From an uncultured Bacteroidota bacterium (GTDB lineage Bacteria > Bacteroidota > Bacteroidia > UBA4408), in contig CAIKXD010000276.1 in the NCBI GenBank assembly GCA_903831265.1, positions 25,162 to 89,161 of the forward strand: a stretch of DNA of 64,000 bases. Direction: 5' to 3'. Both the position numbers and the translations under genes were made by a program. Shown piece by piece: positions 28,418 through 37,348 of this stretch (positions within the stretch are counted from its first letter, which is position 1; every line of letters begins with the position of its first letter). Under the pieces are notes generated by a model. The model saw only the letters and a list, made by a program, of their open reading frames with translations, had not been told where the DNA came from and made no database searches.

Positions 28418-28440
28418 TAAAGTGTAAATATTACACTTTA
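28418..28440. promoter_or_regulatory. Perfect palindromic candidate operator TAAAGTGTAA-ATA-TTACACTTTA
   Basis: 10-bp arms, 3-nt spacer, about 85 bp upstream of the GH31 start. Confidence 0.6.
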
Positions 28441-28525
28441 TGAGAAAACAGGAAAGTTTTTTGGTTTTTTTTTTATTGGAAGGATTAAAAATTTGGGTGG
28501 TTAGGTAAGTGGATTTAGTTTTTGA

Positions 28526-28663
28526 ATAGAGAAATTGGACGGTGGACGTCTCCAGGCTTCGGCAGTTTATCAAGCGGGTAAAGTAAGTTTTGTTGGTGAT
28601 AACACCAACAAAGAGTATGTTGCTAAATTGGAAAACTCATTAATCCAACTTAAACAAATATAA
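28526..28663 (+). pseudogene. Possible gene relic encoding ...GGRLQASAVYQAGKVSFVGDNTNKEYVAKLENSLIQLKQI*
   Basis: Open + frame with protein-like composition, no ATG start; overlaps the 3' end of the minus-strand CDS at 28640. Confidence 0.35.
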
Positions 28664-29602
28664 CCTTGCAAACACATTTACAATTTCTTCGCTCGAAATA
28701 AAAACACTCGAATTATCTTTAAACGCTACCCCTTCCATTTGGCCAACCTGGGCATATTCACCTAAAGTGTATTTTTTAGCTGTTCCTGCAAAAAAATTAT
28801 CGCCAGTAAAACCATCAAAAGTCCATAAAAAGCAATCAGATTTTTTGTTGTAACCAACAAGCGCAATCCTTTTGCCATCGGGACTTATATCAGCACCCGT
28901 AATGCGACCTCCTACCTCAAAACTTCCAATTAATTTAGCAGCATAATTTCCGGGCTTTGCTGGCAAAGTATATAAATTGGTTTTATCATCAAGCCTATTT
29001 TTAGTAAATAAATAAATTTGTTGATTGTGGTATAAAATAGCTTCGCAATCAAAATTATGTTTTTTTGAAACATCAAATTCACTTTGCTCAGGGTAATAAA
29101 AATTAATGCTTCCTGTTGATTTTACAGAGCTTGTGGTTTTATTGATATCTTTTATAGCCACCAAATGTATGGCCAAATTTTTTCTTTCGCCTTCATTATT
29201 ACCCATATCGCCAATGAACAGAAATTCATCATTTCTTGCTAAATCTTCCCAATCTGTATTTTGTATATTAACAACATCAATTGTTTGTTCTATGTTGCCA
29301 TTTTGTGTATTCAAAAGCATCAATTGATTTGATCTTCCTTTATCATTATGAGTAATTAAAAGATTCCCTAAAAGAGCCAGTCCTGAAGTTTCTTTTATCT
29401 TTACATTAAGTTCGGCCAGTAGTTTTAAATTTCCGTTAGTGGCTTTACCGATATCTGGTAAAGAATCAGAAACAATACTTATATTATTTTTATTACTACT
29501 TCCGCAAGCAGTTAATGCAAATGCCGATAGTCCTGTAAAAACAAGAATTGCATTGATGCTTATTGAAATAACTTTAAATTTATACTTCATCAAAAAATAC
29601 AT
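28640..29602 (-). CDS. Predicted lipoprotein with SdiA-regulated/esterase-like beta-propeller
   Basis: 320 aa; LTACGSSNK lipobox region; IQNTDWEDLARNDEFLFIGDMGNNEGERKNLAIH. Confidence 0.65.
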   Translation of the reverse strand: MYFLMKYKFKVISISINAILVFTGLSAFALTACGSSNKNNISIVSDSLPDIGKATNGNLKLLAELNVKIKETSGLALLGNLLITHNDKGRSNQLMLLNTQNGNIEQTIDVVNIQNTDWEDLARNDEFLFIGDMGNNEGERKNLAIHLVAIKDINKTTSSVKSTGSINFYYPEQSEFDVSKKHNFDCEAILYHNQQIYLFTKNRLDDKTNLYTLPAKPGNYAAKLIGSFEVGGRITGADISPDGKRIALVGYNKKSDCFLWTFDGFTGDNFFAGTAKKYTLGEYAQVGQMEGVAFKDNSSVFISSEEIVNVFARLYLFKLD

Positions 29603-30332
29603 TTACTTTTGTTACACCTTCTAACTTATTTAAGTCAGAAGCAAATATTCCTGCTTTGTTCATGTTTTTTAAAATAACATAATATGAATACTCGGTAAGT
29701 TGTGCATCGTTCTCTCCTATCTTTTTAATATTGATGAGTTTATGTTTTTTACAAAAAATGGAAAACGTTTTATGCAGCGCTGCTTCTGGTTGGTTTGCAT
29801 TTTTAAATATTACTTGTACCAAATATTCTCTTCTTACTTTCGAATTTTCGTTCAAGAAAGAGGCCACATAAATTACTGTTCCTATAAACAAAGTACCTGT
29901 AATGGCAATAGCAAAAGCCCCAGAGCCACATGCTAAACCTAATGCTAAAGCAAAAAAGATAAACATAATATCTTGCGTATCTTTAACTGCTGTTCTAAAT
30001 CTAATAATCGACATAGCACCTACCAATCCAAAAGCCCTGGCCAAGTTATTTCCAATAACCATAATTACCAATGCTGTTATTAAAGTAAGCATGATAATTG
30101 AAATAACATAACCAGATGAATAGCTAATGCCTTTATAAGTAGCTTTGTATAAAATAGCAACAATAACTCCACAAAAAAGCGCTACAACTAAATTTGCCAG
30201 CGCCTCTGCAGGGCTCAATGAAAACATAAAAATATCTTGAAATTGCGTATCCACTTTATTAAAACATTTTTTGGTTATAGGTTGATATTTCGTTGTGTAA
30301 AAACGCTGAAGCATATTTTGATAATGCCTCAT
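29580..30332 (-). CDS. DUF4956 membrane protein (true start probably ~30254 GTG or 30227 ATG)
   Basis: ARAFGLVGAMSIIRFRTAVKDTQDIMFIFFALALGLACGSGAF; first ~26-35 aa overlap the VTC gene out of frame. Confidence 0.82.
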   Translation of the reverse strand: MRHYQNMLQRFYTTKYQPITKKCFNKVDTQFQDIFMFSLSPAEALANLVVALFCGVIVAILYKATYKGISYSSGYVISIIMLTLITALVIMVIGNNLARAFGLVGAMSIIRFRTAVKDTQDIMFIFFALALGLACGSGAFAIAITGTLFIGTVIYVASFLNENSKVRREYLVQVIFKNANQPEAALHKTFSIFCKKHKLINIKKIGENDAQLTEYSYYVILKNMNKAGIFASDLNKLEGVTKVNVFFDEV

Positions 30333-31002
30333 GTTTTAATTCAAATTCCTGTATGATAGATTTGCACCATGAAGGCATGCCTCCTTCAAAATACTTTATC
30401 TCTAAAATAAAAGCATCTTTCCAAATATGCGAAAGTCCATTATTGCTAAAAAGTTCGCTCAAATGCGGAAAAACAGCTGCTCGTATGTTTTTATCAAATG
30501 TAATTCTAACCCCTGGGTCAAATTTTCCATGATAAGGTTCACGATCATAAACAACAAGATTAACGGGTCTTTGCGCTTCGCGATGCAGGTGAAATAAAAA
30601 ACGGGCTGCATCTTCTTTCATAATGTCACTGGGTTTCCCATTTGATCTTTTTAGTTCACCAGTTTCAAGTGTTTTATCTAATAAATCATACACAGTAATG
30701 GCTCTGTTTTTTGCAATTCTATTGCCCAATTTTCTTTTTATTTCTAAAAAAACTTCACAACCGGCAAAGTAGTTATTGTACCCTCTTATGCGCAATTTCA
30801 ATCTATTTTCTAAACCCTCTGCTTTCTCACTTAATGAGTCGAAATGAGGTGTATCAAAATAAATACTTCTTACAATATACTCTGATTTTAATTCAGTTTG
30901 ATCTGCATTTAAATCGGGCACCAAAAAAGGCATAAACCTTTTGCGCATTGGCTCAAGCATTTCATTATTTACCAAGTATTTTCTTTCGTAACGTAACTTC
31001 AT
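30259..31002 (-). CDS. VTC (polyphosphate polymerase) domain protein
   Basis: 247 aa; RYERKYLV, YFDTP, GLENRLKLRIRGYN, FLEIKRK. Confidence 0.87.
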   Translation of the reverse strand: MKLRYERKYLVNNEMLEPMRKRFMPFLVPDLNADQTELKSEYIVRSIYFDTPHFDSLSEKAEGLENRLKLRIRGYNNYFAGCEVFLEIKRKLGNRIAKNRAITVYDLLDKTLETGELKRSNGKPSDIMKEDAARFLFHLHREAQRPVNLVVYDREPYHGKFDPGVRITFDKNIRAAVFPHLSELFSNNGLSHIWKDAFILEIKYFEGGMPSWCKSIIQEFELKHEALSKYASAFLHNEISTYNQKMF

Positions 31003-31003
31003 A

Positions 31004-32062
31004 CTACATTCCCATGGCTGGCTTAAACAAGCGTAAAAAATAATCTTTGATACTTACCTTGGGGCAATTGATATCCACTTCGGCCATTGTGCCAGGTAAA
31101 ATATTTTCTTCAAAAGGCCATAAACCTGTTACATAAAAGGCTTGTTTTCTATCTAAAATTCTAACGCTATTATCAATTCCTACTATATTTCCTTTATGCT
31201 CCTTATATGCTATCGTATCGGTTAGTTTTATAAAATCTTTTTCTTTCAGTTGTATGGGAATTACACCCACCCAATGAGAGGTATCGCCAATGGTAATGAC
31301 ATTTTCGCCTATTTCGTTTTCTCTTTGCAATAATATCATTCCCGACATAGGCGTGGTAAATGTAAAATAAGCCAGTCGCTCACTCACCTGTTTTATTTGT
31401 GATTCTAAATTAGAAATACGTGCCGTTACAAGGCGCTCTTGTTCCTTTTTTTCGCCTGTGGTTATTGACATATATCTTGCTTCGGCAATGCCTACCTCAA
31501 TTTCCTTTACCTTCAGTTTATTAAGTTCAATATCATATTCTTGTTGAGGAATAACACTATCACCAAATAAAGCGGTACTTCTTTGCAATAATTTTTTTTG
31601 AATATCCAATTGTTCTTTAGCCAGCTCCCATTGCTCCTTAGCAGTTTGAATATCCTCTGGCTTTTGACCGGTGGTATAAAAATCTAATTCTGCTTTCATG
31701 ATGTTTAACTCGCCTTTTAATTGTATTAAATTGCGTTGTTCTTCATTACTCACAATCCATCCAATAGTATCGCCAGCATTTACGTATTTTTGACTCAACA
31801 TTTTGGGGTTTAACAAGAACTGAACAACATCGCCTCGCTGGAATTCAGTTACCCCGTAACTTTTTACAACACCACGCACATTATCCTTAAAAGAAGAAAT
31901 CAAATTACCATCTAATGTCCTCACTAAATTAAACTCTGAGGCAGGCATAAATAAAGCTCTGGAGCTTATCTTATAGGGTACTTTAATATATATACATGCC
32001 ACCACCAAAATCGCAAAAAATGCAATTACGGTGCTAACAACTAATATTCGTCTGCTATTCAT
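31004..32062 (-). CDS. HlyD-type membrane fusion/efflux periplasmic adaptor
   Basis: 352 aa; N-terminal TM, long coiled-coil, GMILLQRENEIGENVITIGDTSHW. Confidence 0.77.
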   Translation of the reverse strand: MNSRRILVVSTVIAFFAILVVACIYIKVPYKISSRALFMPASEFNLVRTLDGNLISSFKDNVRGVVKSYGVTEFQRGDVVQFLLNPKMLSQKYVNAGDTIGWIVSNEEQRNLIQLKGELNIMKAELDFYTTGQKPEDIQTAKEQWELAKEQLDIQKKLLQRSTALFGDSVIPQQEYDIELNKLKVKEIEVGIAEARYMSITTGEKKEQERLVTARISNLESQIKQVSERLAYFTFTTPMSGMILLQRENEIGENVITIGDTSHWVGVIPIQLKEKDFIKLTDTIAYKEHKGNIVGIDNSVRILDRKQAFYVTGLWPFEENILPGTMAEVDINCPKVSIKDYFLRLFKPAMGM

Positions 32063-32410
32063 TTCTTCTAAAATCTTGTTAAAAGGTGCACAAAATAACT
32101 ATTTAATAACATATAATTAACTTAATTTCAATTTTCAATGTAAATAAAGGCAATAATCAGGAATTATATAAAAGTAAGAGGTAAATTCTATTAATTTCAA
32201 GGGAAACACTTTTAAAGTTTATTTTAAAACATTTTTTCAATCCTTTATTTAAAATATTTACAATCATTACAAAATCGTTGTTTCATTTGATATTTTTCAA
32301 TTAAATTCCAAACATTCCTGATTAAAATGTTGTGAAACTGAAGATTATTTAGTTTCACTCAATTAAATTTATCGTATTTAGTTTACATTCGCAAATTCAA
32401 AACTGATTCA

Positions 32411-35401
32411 ATGAAAAAAACATTACATCTTTTCGTGCTTATCCTTTGTTGTATAGGTGCTGTAAATGCGCAACAAAACTTCCCTGTTAACGGCTTAAGA
32501 AATGAAAAAAAAATTATCTATGCCTTTACCAATGCTAAAATCTATATCGATTATAAAACCATTATTGAAAAGGCCACACTTATAATTTGCGATGATAAAA
32601 TTATTGAAGTGGGCATAGCGGTTATTGTTCCAAAGGAAGCCCTAATTGTAGATTTACAAGGAAAATCTATTTATCCTTCTTTTATTGATATTTATTCCGA
32701 TTATGGTGTTGTACAAGCTGAAAAATCTAAGTATAAAGAAGGGCCACAGTATGAATCTTCGGTAAAAGGAGCCTTTGGTTGGAATGAATCATTAAAAGCC
32801 GATTTTAATGCGTATTCTAATTTTAACATTGATGTAAAAAGTGCAGAGACAATGCGCAAGGCAGGATTTGGAACTGTTTTAAGTTTAAGGAAAGATGGCA
32901 TTTGCAGAGGCACAGCCGCAGTTTTTACTTTACGTGATGACAATCATAACAAAGCCTTAATTAAAGATAAGGCAGCAGCTTGTTACTCCTTCAAAAAAGG
33001 AAGTAGTCAGCAACAATATCCATCAAGTTTAATGGGTTCTATTGCCTTATTGCGTCAAACCTATTATGATGGAAAATGGTATGCAAGCGCTAAAGTAAAA
33101 GAGAAAAATATTACCCTAGATAGCTGGAATGATATACAAAAATTACCACAACTGTTCGAGTCTGACGATAAATTAAACACACTACGCATTGCAAAAATTG
33201 GCGAAGAATTTGGCATCAACTACCTGATTAAGGCAGGTGGAAATGAATACCAAAGGCTAGCGGAAATAAAAGCTTTAAAATCAAAATTTATATTGCCGCT
33301 TAATTTCCCCGAAGCGCTTGATTTAAATGACCCATACGATGCTATTAATGTTTCGTTAGCCACCTTAAAAGAATGGGAATTGGCTCCTCAAAATCCTATG
33401 TTTTTTGAAAAAGCAGGCATCGATTTTGCCTTTACAAGTGATGGATTAAAAGACAAATCGAACCTTTTAAAACAAATTCAAAAAGCAATTAAAAATGGTT
33501 TATCAGAACAACAAGCACTAAAAGCGCTTACGCAAACCCCAGCCGAATACATGCTGATGAATGATTTGATTGGTGCACTAAAAAAGGGAATGTTAGCCAA
33601 CTTTATCATTAGCAGTGGAAATATTTTTGAGAAAGAAAATGTAATTTTTGAAAATTGGGTGCAAGGAAGCAGATACATCATCAAAAATTATAACGAAAAT
33701 GATATTAGAGGAAAATATTCTTTTAAAGCAGGAGCAGAAGTTTTATTCATGCATATTAGTGGAACTGTTGATGCTCCTAAGATAGACATTTTAAAAGATA
33801 CATTAAAGTTAAAAACCAATGCAAAATTTGCCAAAAACAACTTGACCTTATCTTTTGAAAAAGGTAAAAAAGAAGATGCCGAAACCTACAAAATGAATGC
33901 GCTTTTTGCTAATAAAAAATTTAATGGCAACATGCAAATGCCTGATGGAAATTGGCAATCATTTAATGCAAACTTAATTGAAGCCTATTCAGAAATAGCT
34001 AAAAAAGACAGCAGCAAAACAGAAATAGAGACAGGAAAAATCATCTATCCTTTTTGCGCATATGGGCTTGTTGAGCAACCAATTCAAGAAGAAGTAATAC
34101 TTAAAAACGCAACAGTTTGGACCAATGAAAAAGAAGGTATTCTTACCGAAACAGATGTTTGGATAAAAGCAGGCAAAATAGTTAAGGTAGCCAAAGGGTT
34201 GCAAAGCCCTACTGCCAGAGTTATAGACGCTAAAGGAAAACATATTACACCTGGCATTATTGACGAGCATTCGCATATTGCAGCCACCGGAAATGTAAAC
34301 GAAGGCGCTCATTCAAGTAGTGCAGAAGTGCGTATTGGCGATATTATTGATTGCGATGACATCAATATTTACCGTCAGTTAGCAGGAGGAGTAACCACAG
34401 CCCACATATTACATGGCTCGGCAAATGCTATTGGCGGACAAACACAATTAATAAAATTAAGATGGGGAAAAACTCCAAACCAAATGAAATTTGAGGGTGC
34501 TGATGGCTTTATAAAATTTGCCTTAGGCGAAAATGTAAAGCAAACCAATTGGGGCGAAAAATACACCATTAGATATCCCCAAACAAGAATGGGTGTAGAG
34601 CAAATTTATATTGATGCATTTACCCGTGCAAAAGAATATGAAGCTGGATTAAAAGATCCTCTTAAACAACCGGTAAGAAAGGATTTGCAATTAGATGCTA
34701 TGTTGGAAATAATCAACAAGAAGCGCTTTATTACTTGTCATTCATACCAACAATCAGAAATAAATATGTTAATACATGTGGCCGATAGTTTTAAATTTAA
34801 GGTTAACACATTTACGCATATCCTAGAAGGGTATAAAGTAGCCGACAAAATGAAAAAACATGGTGTTGGCGCTTCTACATTTAGCGATTGGTGGGCATAC
34901 AAATACGAAGTAATAGAAGCTATACCTTATAATGGCGCAATTCTAAATCAAATGGAAGTGGTTACTGCCTTTAATTCAGATGATGCTGAAATGGCAAGAA
35001 GACTTAACCAAGAGGCAGCTAAGGCTATCAAATATGGCGGTGTTAGCGAAGAAGATGCTCTAAAATTTGTTACACTTAATCCCGCCAAATTATTACATAT
35101 CGACAATAGAGTTGGAAGTTTAAAAGAAGGAAAAGATGCAGATATAGTGCTTTGGAACGATCATCCACTTTCTGTTTATACCAAAACTTTGCAAACTTAT
35201 GTTGATGGCATTTGCTACTTTGATATTGATAAAGATACACAACTTCAAAAAGATATTGCAGAAGAAAGAAATAGATTAATTCAAAAAATGCAGAAAGAAA
35301 AAGATAATGGCGAGGTGCTAAAGAAGCCCGTAATTAAAAAGAAACAACTTCAACACTGCAATGAATACGAATTATTGCCACATGAAAGTGATTCTAATTA
35401 A
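32411..35401 (+). CDS. Amidohydrolase (imidazolonepropionase-like), two-domain
   Basis: 996 aa; GKHITPGIIDEHSHIA metal-binding motif; GSLKEGKDADIVLW. Confidence 0.85.
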   Translation: MKKTLHLFVLILCCIGAVNAQQNFPVNGLRNEKKIIYAFTNAKIYIDYKTIIEKATLIICDDKIIEVGIAVIVPKEALIVDLQGKSIYPSFIDIYSDYGVVQAEKSKYKEGPQYESSVKGAFGWNESLKADFNAYSNFNIDVKSAETMRKAGFGTVLSLRKDGICRGTAAVFTLRDDNHNKALIKDKAAACYSFKKGSSQQQYPSSLMGSIALLRQTYYDGKWYASAKVKEKNITLDSWNDIQKLPQLFESDDKLNTLRIAKIGEEFGINYLIKAGGNEYQRLAEIKALKSKFILPLNFPEALDLNDPYDAINVSLATLKEWELAPQNPMFFEKAGIDFAFTSDGLKDKSNLLKQIQKAIKNGLSEQQALKALTQTPAEYMLMNDLIGALKKGMLANFIISSGNIFEKENVIFENWVQGSRYIIKNYNENDIRGKYSFKAGAEVLFMHISGTVDAPKIDILKDTLKLKTNAKFAKNNLTLSFEKGKKEDAETYKMNALFANKKFNGNMQMPDGNWQSFNANLIEAYSEIAKKDSSKTEIETGKIIYPFCAYGLVEQPIQEEVILKNATVWTNEKEGILTETDVWIKAGKIVKVAKGLQSPTARVIDAKGKHITPGIIDEHSHIAATGNVNEGAHSSSAEVRIGDIIDCDDINIYRQLAGGVTTAHILHGSANAIGGQTQLIKLRWGKTPNQMKFEGADGFIKFALGENVKQTNWGEKYTIRYPQTRMGVEQIYIDAFTRAKEYEAGLKDPLKQPVRKDLQLDAMLEIINKKRFITCHSYQQSEINMLIHVADSFKFKVNTFTHILEGYKVADKMKKHGVGASTFSDWWAYKYEVIEAIPYNGAILNQMEVVTAFNSDDAEMARRLNQEAAKAIKYGGVSEEDALKFVTLNPAKLLHIDNRVGSLKEGKDADIVLWNDHPLSVYTKTLQTYVDGICYFDIDKDTQLQKDIAEERNRLIQKMQKEKDNGEVLKKPVIKKKQLQHCNEYELLPHESDSN

Positions 35402-35430
35402 TCTATCCAAAATTTAAACATTAACTTACA

Positions 35431-36750
35431 ATGAAAAAATTAAACAATCTATATATCACCATTTTATTTTGCTCATTTAACTTGGGCATTTCAATAAATA
35501 CAATTGCCCAAAATCCAACTCCTGCCAAACCTCAAACTAAAAGCATTTTAATAAATGGCGGCACAGTTCACGATGGACTTGGCAAAGTGTATAACGATGC
35601 CTCTGTTGGTTTTAAAGATGGTAAGATTATCTATTTATCATACGTTAATCAAGCAGAATCTAAGCAAATTTGGGATACAATAATTGATGCTAAAGGAAAG
35701 CATGTTTACCCAGGTTTAATAGCACTTAATACTTATTTAGGATTAGCTGAAATTGAAGCCATTAGGGCGATGAATGACTATGCAGAAGTTGGTGATAATA
35801 ATCCAAGTGCAAGATCAATAATTGCCTACAATACCGATAGCAAAGTAACGCCAACTGTGCGTTCCAATGGAATTCTGATGGCCCAAATTACACCTCAGGG
35901 TGGTCTTATCAGCGGTAGCTCATCTATTGTAAATTTAGATGCCTGGAATTGGGAAGATGCAGCCTATAAAACAGATGAAGGAATACATGTTAATTGGCCA
36001 AGCATGCGCGTATATTTTGGAAATGGTACTGAACAAGAGGAATTTGAAAAGAAACAAAAGGAAAGAATTAGTAAAGAATTAGAAAGCATTGAAAATCTCT
36101 TTGACAATGCCTATGCTTATCAGTTAACTGCAAAACCAGAAAGTAAAAATTTAAACTTTGAAGCCATGCGTGGCCTCTTTAATGGAACTAAAAAATTATA
36201 CATTCATGCCGATTATGTAAAAGAAATTATAGCGGCCATTAATTTATGTAACAAATTTAAAATACAATTTGTACTTGTTGGCGCGGCTGATGCAGGTTTA
36301 GTATTAAATTTATTAAAAGACAATAATGTGCCTATAATCCTCGGAAAAACGCATGCCTTACCAAACCGTGATGATGAAGCTATTGATGCTGCTTTTACAT
36401 TACCCAAAAAACTGAAAGATGCAGGTATATTATTTGCCTTAAGTTGTGACGGATTTTGGCAGGTGCGAAATTTACCGTTTATGGCTGGAACTGCAGCTGC
36501 ATATGGTCTTTCGAAAGAAGATGCTTTAAGTACAATTACCTATAATGCAGCACAAATTGCAGGTATAGATCAACAAGTGGGCAGTATTGCAAATGGAAAA
36601 GATGCCACTATTTTAATATGCAATGGCGACCTATTGGACATGAAAAGTAGCACCATCAAAAACGCTTTTATTCAAGGCAGATTAATTGATATTGATAACA
36701 TTCAACATCAACTGTATGAGAAATATAAGAAAAAATATGAATTAAAATAA
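35431..36750 (+). CDS. Amidohydrolase family protein
   Basis: 439 aa; GKHVYPGLIALNTYLGL; GSIANGKDATILI; lacks HxH after the PGLI segment. Confidence 0.8.
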   Translation: MKKLNNLYITILFCSFNLGISINTIAQNPTPAKPQTKSILINGGTVHDGLGKVYNDASVGFKDGKIIYLSYVNQAESKQIWDTIIDAKGKHVYPGLIALNTYLGLAEIEAIRAMNDYAEVGDNNPSARSIIAYNTDSKVTPTVRSNGILMAQITPQGGLISGSSSIVNLDAWNWEDAAYKTDEGIHVNWPSMRVYFGNGTEQEEFEKKQKERISKELESIENLFDNAYAYQLTAKPESKNLNFEAMRGLFNGTKKLYIHADYVKEIIAAINLCNKFKIQFVLVGAADAGLVLNLLKDNNVPIILGKTHALPNRDDEAIDAAFTLPKKLKDAGILFALSCDGFWQVRNLPFMAGTAAAYGLSKEDALSTITYNAAQIAGIDQQVGSIANGKDATILICNGDLLDMKSSTIKNAFIQGRLIDIDNIQHQLYEKYKKKYELK

Positions 36751-36804
36751 GGCTGTTTAGATTTTATTGTAACTACCTTGCACCCAAAATTTATTCGTTG
36801 AATT

Positions 36805-37347
36805 ATGGATCAAGTACCCGAAATGCCCATTGTAAGCTTTATGCAATCATTTTTAAATTTGCAAGCATTGGCTTATAGTGCTTACTTAAAGCAAGACATC
36901 AGAAAGTTAAATCCTTTGGTTGATGAATTGAATAGCTATGGCAATCAACATTTACAAGATCAGTTTGGTGTAGCCTACCAAAAAAAGACAGATACAGCAG
37001 TGGCAAGTTTATATGAAAATGAGGATATGGAATGTGCTCCTGCCCTATTATTCATGATAAAAAAATACAATTACCATCAATTTGGAAAGGTTTATCGCGC
37101 CTACGTATCAGCTATAAATCCGCACAAAAAAAGTTTTTCTAAATGTTATTTTATCATTCAAAACAAAGAAAAACTTCTCATTATTGCTCAATATTCATTT
37201 ATCGAAAACCGAAAAAAACACCAACCAGAATGGGAAAATAATGGTGGTGAAGATATTACTATTGCACGATTAGGAAAGGCAATTGAAACAATTAAAATTA
37301 CACCTCCTTTAGACAACCCTTTACATTTAAAAGAATACGAAATTTAA
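36805..37347 (+). CDS. Hypothetical protein
   Basis: 180 aa ORF in an intergenic slot; no recognised motif. Confidence 0.6.
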   Translation: MDQVPEMPIVSFMQSFLNLQALAYSAYLKQDIRKLNPLVDELNSYGNQHLQDQFGVAYQKKTDTAVASLYENEDMECAPALLFMIKKYNYHQFGKVYRAYVSAINPHKKSFSKCYFIIQNKEKLLIIAQYSFIENRKKHQPEWENNGGEDITIARLGKAIETIKITPPLDNPLHLKEYEI

Positions 37348-37348
37348 A

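Noticed and set aside
33989-34312. Minus-strand 107-aa ORF
   Set aside because: Antisense to the amidohydrolase catalytic region.
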